The notes under the pieces were generated by a model that did no database searches, had not been told where the DNA came from, and saw nothing but the letters and a program-made list of their open reading frames with translations. Below, piece by piece: positions 3,840 through 7,533 of a DNA stretch of 7,533 nucleotides (the stretch's first letter is position 1; each line of letters opens with the position of its first letter). The position numbers were made by a program, and so were the translations under genes. Source of the stretch: JAHJQQ01 sp964458835 (GTDB lineage Bacteria; Pseudomonadota; Gammaproteobacteria; Thiohalobacterales; Thiohalobacteraceae). Location of the stretch: positions 1 through 7,533 of the forward strand of contig CAYWKV010000151.1 of the NCBI GenBank assembly GCA_964458835.1. The letters are read 5' to 3'.

Positions 3840-6800
3840 ATGCCAAAACGTACCGACATACACAGCATCCTGATCCTCGGCGCCGGTCCCATCGTGATCG
3901 GCCAGGCCTGCGAGTTCGACTATTCCGGCGCCCAGGCCTGCAAGGCGCTCAAGGAGGAGGGTTACCGGGTCGTCCTGGTGAACTCCAATCCGGCGACCAT
4001 CATGACCGACCCGGAGATGGCCGACGCCACCTACATCGAGCCCGTCGAGTGGCGCACGCTGGCGAAGATCATCGAAACCGAGCGGCCCGATGCGCTGCTG
4101 CCGACCATGGGCGGGCAGACGGCGCTGAACTGCGCGCTGGATCTGGCCAGGCATGGTGTGCTCGAGCAGTTCGGCGTGGAGATGATCGGCGCCACCCGCG
4201 ATGCCATCGACAAGGCCGAGGACCGCGACCGCTTCCGCCAGGCCATGAAGAAGATCGGCCTGTCGATGCCGCGCTCGGCCATCGCGCACAGCATGGAGGA
4301 GGCGCTGCAGGTGCAGGTGCAGATCGGCTTCCCGACCATCATCCGGCCGTCCTTCACCATGGGCGGCAGCGGCGGCGGCATCGCCTACAACAAGGAGGAG
4401 TTCGTCGAGATCTGCGAACGTGGCCTGGACCTCTCGCCGACCAATGAGCTGCTGATCGAGGAATCGGCGCTCGGCTGGAAGGAATACGAGATGGAGGTGG
4501 TGCGCGACCGCAACGACAACTGCATCATCGTCTGCTCCATCGAGAACTTCGATCCGATGGGCGTGCACACCGGCGACTCCATCACCGTCGCGCCGGCGCA
4601 GACGCTGACCGACCGGGAATACCAGATCATGCGCGATGCCTCGCTGGCGGTACTGCGCGAGATCGGCGTGGATACCGGCGGCTCCAACGTGCAGTTCGCC
4701 ATCAATCCTGTCGACGGCCGCATGATCATCATCGAGATGAATCCGCGCGTGTCGCGTTCCTCGGCGCTGGCCTCCAAGGCCACCGGCTTCCCGATCGCCA
4801 AGGTCGCGGCCAAGCTGGCAGTCGGCTATACGCTGGACGAGCTCAAGAACGACATCACCGGCGGTGCCACGCCGGCCTCGTTCGAGCCGTCCATCGACTA
4901 CGTGGTGACCAAGGTGCCGCGCTTCACCTTCGAGAAGTTTCCGCAGGCCAATCCGCGCCTGACCACGCAGATGAAATCGGTGGGCGAGGTCATGGCCATC
5001 GGCCGCACCTTCCAGGAGTCGCTGCAGAAGGCGCTGCGCGGCCTGGAGACCGGCATCGACGGTCTCGACGAGCGCATCGACCCCGAGGCCGAGGACGCGC
5101 GCGACATCCTGCGCCGTGAGCTGTACGAGGCGGGCCCGGAGCGCATCCTGTACGTGGGCGACGCCTTCCGCCTGGGCATGTCGGTCGAGGAGGTCTACGA
5201 CATCTCCAGGATCGATCCCTGGTTTCTGGTGCAGGTCGAGGAGCTCATCCGCCTGGAGGGCGAGGTGCGCGTCGCCGGGCATGCGGGCCTGACGGCCGAC
5301 TTTCTGCGCCAGCTCAAGCGCAAGGGCTTCTCCGACCGGCGCCTGGCGCGGCTGCTCGATGCCCGCGAGAAGGAGATCCGCGATCTGCGCCGCGAGCTCG
5401 GCGTGCGTCCGGTGTACAAGCGCGTCGACACCTGCGCGGCGGAGTTCGCCACCAGCACCGCCTACATGTACTCCACCTACGAGGAGGAGTGCGAATCGCA
5501 GCCGACCTCGCGCGACAAGATCATGGTGCTGGGCGGCGGCCCCAATCGCATTGGCCAGGGTATCGAGTTCGACTATTGCTGCGTGCACGCCGCGCTCGCC
5601 ATGCGCGAGGACGGCTACGAGACCATCATGGTCAACTGCAATCCCGAGACGGTGTCGACCGACTACGACACCTCGGACCGTCTGTATTTCGAGCCGCTGA
5701 CGCTGGAAGACGTGCTGGAGATCATCGACAAGGAGCAGCCCAAGGGCGTGATCGTGCAGTATGGCGGCCAGACGCCGTTGAAGCTCGCGCGCGACCTGGA
5801 GGCCAACGGCGCGCCCATCATCGGTACCAGCCCGGATTCCATCGACCTTGCCGAGGACCGCGAGCGCTTCCAGCACATGATCGACAAGCTGGGCCTGAAG
5901 CAGCCGCCCAACCGCACGGCACGCACCGAGGAGCAGGCCATCAAGCTCGCCGCCGAGATCGGCTATCCGCTGGTGGTGCGGCCGTCCTACGTGCTCGGCG
6001 GCCGCGCCATGGAGATCGTCTACAACGAGGATGACCTGCGACGTTATATGCGCGAGGCAGTGAAGGTCTCCAACGAATCGCCGGTGCTGCTCGACCGTTT
6101 CCTCGACGACGCCGTCGAGGTCGACGTCGATGCCATCTGCGACGGCACCGACGTGCTGGTCGGTGGCATCATGGAGCATATCGAGCAGGCCGGCGTGCAC
6201 TCCGGCGACTCGGCCTGTTCGCTGCCGCCGTACACCCTGAGTGCCGCGATCCAGGACCGCCTGCGCGAGCAGATGCGCGCCATGGCGATGGAGCTGAAGG
6301 TGGTCGGCCTGATGAACACCCAGTTCGCCATCAAAGGCGATGACATCTATGTGCTGGAGGTCAATCCACGCGCGTCGCGTACCGTACCCTTCGTCTCCAA
6401 GGCGACCGGACGGCCGCTGGCGAAGATCGCCGCGCGCTGCATGGCCGGTACCTCGCTGGTCGCGCAGAACGCCACCCGCGAGCGCATCCCGCCGTTCTTC
6501 TCGGTGAAGGAGGCGGTGTTCCCGTTCATCAAGTTCCCCGGCGTCGATCCGCTGCTGGGGCCGGAGATGAAGTCCACCGGCGAGGTGATGGGCGTGGGCC
6601 GCAGCTTCGGCGCCGCCTTCGGGCGTGCCCAGCTGGGTGCCGGCGTGGTGCTGCCCGCCAACGGCAAGATCTTCATCAGCGTGCGCGAGGCCGAGCGCGG
6701 GGCGGCGGTGGCGCGGGCCGGCGATTTCGTCCGGCGCGGCTGCGAGGGGGTGGCGACCCGCGGCACGGCGGCGGCGATCGCCGCCGCCGGCATCCCGGTG

Positions 6801-7061
6801 GAGATCGTCAACAAGGTGGCCGAGGGGCGGCCGCACATCGTGGACATGATCAAGAACAATCAGATCCGCTATATCGTCAACACGACGGAGGGCAAGCAGG
6901 CCATCGCCGACTCGTACGCCATCCGTCGTAACGCACTGCAGCACAAGGTCAACTACAGCACGACGCTGGCGCACGGCAAGGCGACCTGCATGGCGCTGGA
7001 CAGTCTCGACAATGTCGAGGTCAACCGGCTGCAGACGCTGCATCAGGAGTTGCCCGCATGA
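3840..7061 (+). CDS. carB: Carbamoyl-phosphate synthetase, large (synthetase) subunit
   Basis: CarB uses two ATP, bicarbonate and CarA-derived ammonia to make carbamoyl phosphate. The protein has 1073 residues, the E. coli length, and starts MPKRTDIHSILILGAGPIVIGQ. The first ATP-grasp half (about 1-400) has PSFTMGGSGGGIAYN and metal ligands Gln285, Glu299 and Asn301. An oligomerisation region follows. The second half (from about 553, KIMVLGGGPNRIGQG) has PSYVLGGRAMEIVY and the ligands Gln828, Glu840 and Asn842. The C-terminal MGS-like allosteric domain (about 933-1073) keeps Thr973, Thr976, Lys992, Asn1014 and Thr1016, equivalent to the UMP/IMP site of E. coli with an offset of one, and Tyr1039 and Thr1041 at the ornithine site, so feedback by UMP and activation by ornithine are likely retained. 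Arg974 replaces the His of the E. coli ATHGT motif. No Shine-Dalgarno precedes the ATG. It overlaps greA by ATGA. Confidence 0.99.
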   Translation: MPKRTDIHSILILGAGPIVIGQACEFDYSGAQACKALKEEGYRVVLVNSNPATIMTDPEMADATYIEPVEWRTLAKIIETERPDALLPTMGGQTALNCALDLARHGVLEQFGVEMIGATRDAIDKAEDRDRFRQAMKKIGLSMPRSAIAHSMEEALQVQVQIGFPTIIRPSFTMGGSGGGIAYNKEEFVEICERGLDLSPTNELLIEESALGWKEYEMEVVRDRNDNCIIVCSIENFDPMGVHTGDSITVAPAQTLTDREYQIMRDASLAVLREIGVDTGGSNVQFAINPVDGRMIIIEMNPRVSRSSALASKATGFPIAKVAAKLAVGYTLDELKNDITGGATPASFEPSIDYVVTKVPRFTFEKFPQANPRLTTQMKSVGEVMAIGRTFQESLQKALRGLETGIDGLDERIDPEAEDARDILRRELYEAGPERILYVGDAFRLGMSVEEVYDISRIDPWFLVQVEELIRLEGEVRVAGHAGLTADFLRQLKRKGFSDRRLARLLDAREKEIRDLRRELGVRPVYKRVDTCAAEFATSTAYMYSTYEEECESQPTSRDKIMVLGGGPNRIGQGIEFDYCCVHAALAMREDGYETIMVNCNPETVSTDYDTSDRLYFEPLTLEDVLEIIDKEQPKGVIVQYGGQTPLKLARDLEANGAPIIGTSPDSIDLAEDRERFQHMIDKLGLKQPPNRTARTEEQAIKLAAEIGYPLVVRPSYVLGGRAMEIVYNEDDLRRYMREAVKVSNESPVLLDRFLDDAVEVDVDAICDGTDVLVGGIMEHIEQAGVHSGDSACSLPPYTLSAAIQDRLREQMRAMAMELKVVGLMNTQFAIKGDDIYVLEVNPRASRTVPFVSKATGRPLAKIAARCMAGTSLVAQNATRERIPPFFSVKEAVFPFIKFPGVDPLLGPEMKSTGEVMGVGRSFGAAFGRAQLGAGVVLPANGKIFISVREAERGAAVARAGDFVRRGCEGVATRGTAAAIAAAGIPVEIVNKVAEGRPHIVDMIKNNQIRYIVNTTEGKQAIADSYAIRRNALQHKVNYSTTLAHGKATCMALDSLDNVEVNRLQTLHQELPA

Positions 7062-7533
7062 GCAAGGTGCCACTGACGGTGCGCGGCGCCGAAAAATTGC
7101 GCGCGGAACTGCAGCAGCTCAAGACGGTCGAGCGTCCGCGCATCATCCAGGCCATTGCCGAGGCGCGCGCCCACGGCGACCTGAAGGAGAATGCCGAATA
7201 CCACGCCGCCCGCGAACAGCAGAGCTTCGTGGAGGGTCGTATCAAGGAGATCGAGGGCAAGCTCAGCCACGCCCAGATCATCGACGTGACCAAGATGACG
7301 GCCACCGGCAAGGTCGTGTTCGGCGCCACTGTGGTCATCGCCGACGAGGACAGCGGCGAGGAAGTGACCTACCAGATCGTCGGCGAGGACGAGGCCGACA
7401 TCAAGGAAAGCCTGATCTCCGTGAACTCGCCCATCGCCCGCGCCCTGATCGGCAAGCAGGAGGGCGATGTCGCCACCGTGCAGGCCCCGGGCGGCGCCCG
7501 TAACTTCGAGATCGTCGAAGTGCGGTACGAGTA
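7058..7533 (+). CDS. greA: Transcription elongation factor GreA (stop codon just outside)
   Basis: GreA inserts its coiled coil into the RNA polymerase secondary channel and stimulates cleavage of backtracked transcripts. ATG 7058 overlaps the carB stop as ATGA and has AGGAG (7045-7049) eight bases upstream, so translation is probably coupled to carB. The visible 158 codons give MSKVPLTVRGAEKLRAEL, the N-terminal antiparallel coiled coil with its tip at HGDLKENAEYH, including the catalytic Asp41 and Glu44 of the family, and a C-terminal FKBP-like domain with FGATVVIADEDSGEE, YQIVGEDEAD, ISVNSPIARALIGKQEGD and a final FEIVEVRYE. E. coli GreA has 158 residues, and the window ends in TA immediately after codon 158, so those two bases are probably the start of a TAA or TAG stop. 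The carB-greA order is shared with pseudomonads. Confidence 0.97.
   Translation, partial: MSKVPLTVRGAEKLRAELQQLKTVERPRIIQAIAEARAHGDLKENAEYHAAREQQSFVEGRIKEIEGKLSHAQIIDVTKMTATGKVVFGATVVIADEDSGEEVTYQIVGEDEADIKESLISVNSPIARALIGKQEGDVATVQAPGGARNFEIVEVRYE

Noticed and set aside
3825..7073. 1082-codon open frame on the minus strand across all of carB
   Set aside because: It is the antisense shadow of carB caused by high GC and codon bias. Its translation is His/Arg/Asp/Gly-rich with no recognisable domain.

Overview
The window is a chromosomal stretch of a high-GC bacterium, most likely a gammaproteobacterium outside the enteric group. The backbone order dnaJ, dapB, carA, carB, greA, all on the + strand, is the order I know from Pseudomonas and related gammaproteobacteria. 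The CarA, CarB and GreA sequences are very close to the E. coli proteins in motif layout and length. I cannot name a genus. The intergenic repeats resemble ones I remember from several high-GC gammaproteobacteria, but I could not check this.

Layout. Positions 1-197 hold the 3' end of dnaJ. Positions 198-583 have no gene and are filled with intergenic repeats: a palindrome-derived module, a perfect 15-bp hairpin, a longer hairpin-rich segment and a CCGAAAA heptamer array. Positions 584-1234 hold a minus-strand type II toxin-antitoxin cassette of the DinJ/YafQ (RelB/RelE superfamily) type, with a recognisable promoter and a palindromic operator. The toxin gene carries a one-base frameshift in a run of five G. 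Positions 1244-1492 hold a second, more complete copy of the composite repeat. dapB (1593-2402) follows, then a strong hairpin, a sigma70-like promoter and a leader with a second hairpin. carA (2626-3780, TTG start) comes next, then two facing heptamer arrays, carB (3840-7061), and greA (7058 to the window edge), which overlaps carB by four bases.

How the genes work together. dapB makes the tetrahydrodipicolinate used for lysine and peptidoglycan. carA and carB are the glutaminase and synthetase subunits of carbamoyl-phosphate synthetase, feeding arginine and pyrimidine synthesis. All catalytic and allosteric residues I looked for are present. greA is the transcript-cleavage factor that rescues stalled RNA polymerase and is probably translationally coupled to carB. 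The toxin-antitoxin cassette lies between two partly identical repeat copies and interrupts the usual dnaJ-dapB junction, so it looks like accessory DNA placed into a conserved housekeeping locus.

I see no wholly new system. The points most worth a second look are the toxin frameshift, the repeat-flanked toxin-antitoxin island with its operator, the three period-7 arrays (one of which supplies the carA stop codon), the absence of a Shine-Dalgarno sequence before carB, and the hairpin in the carA leader.
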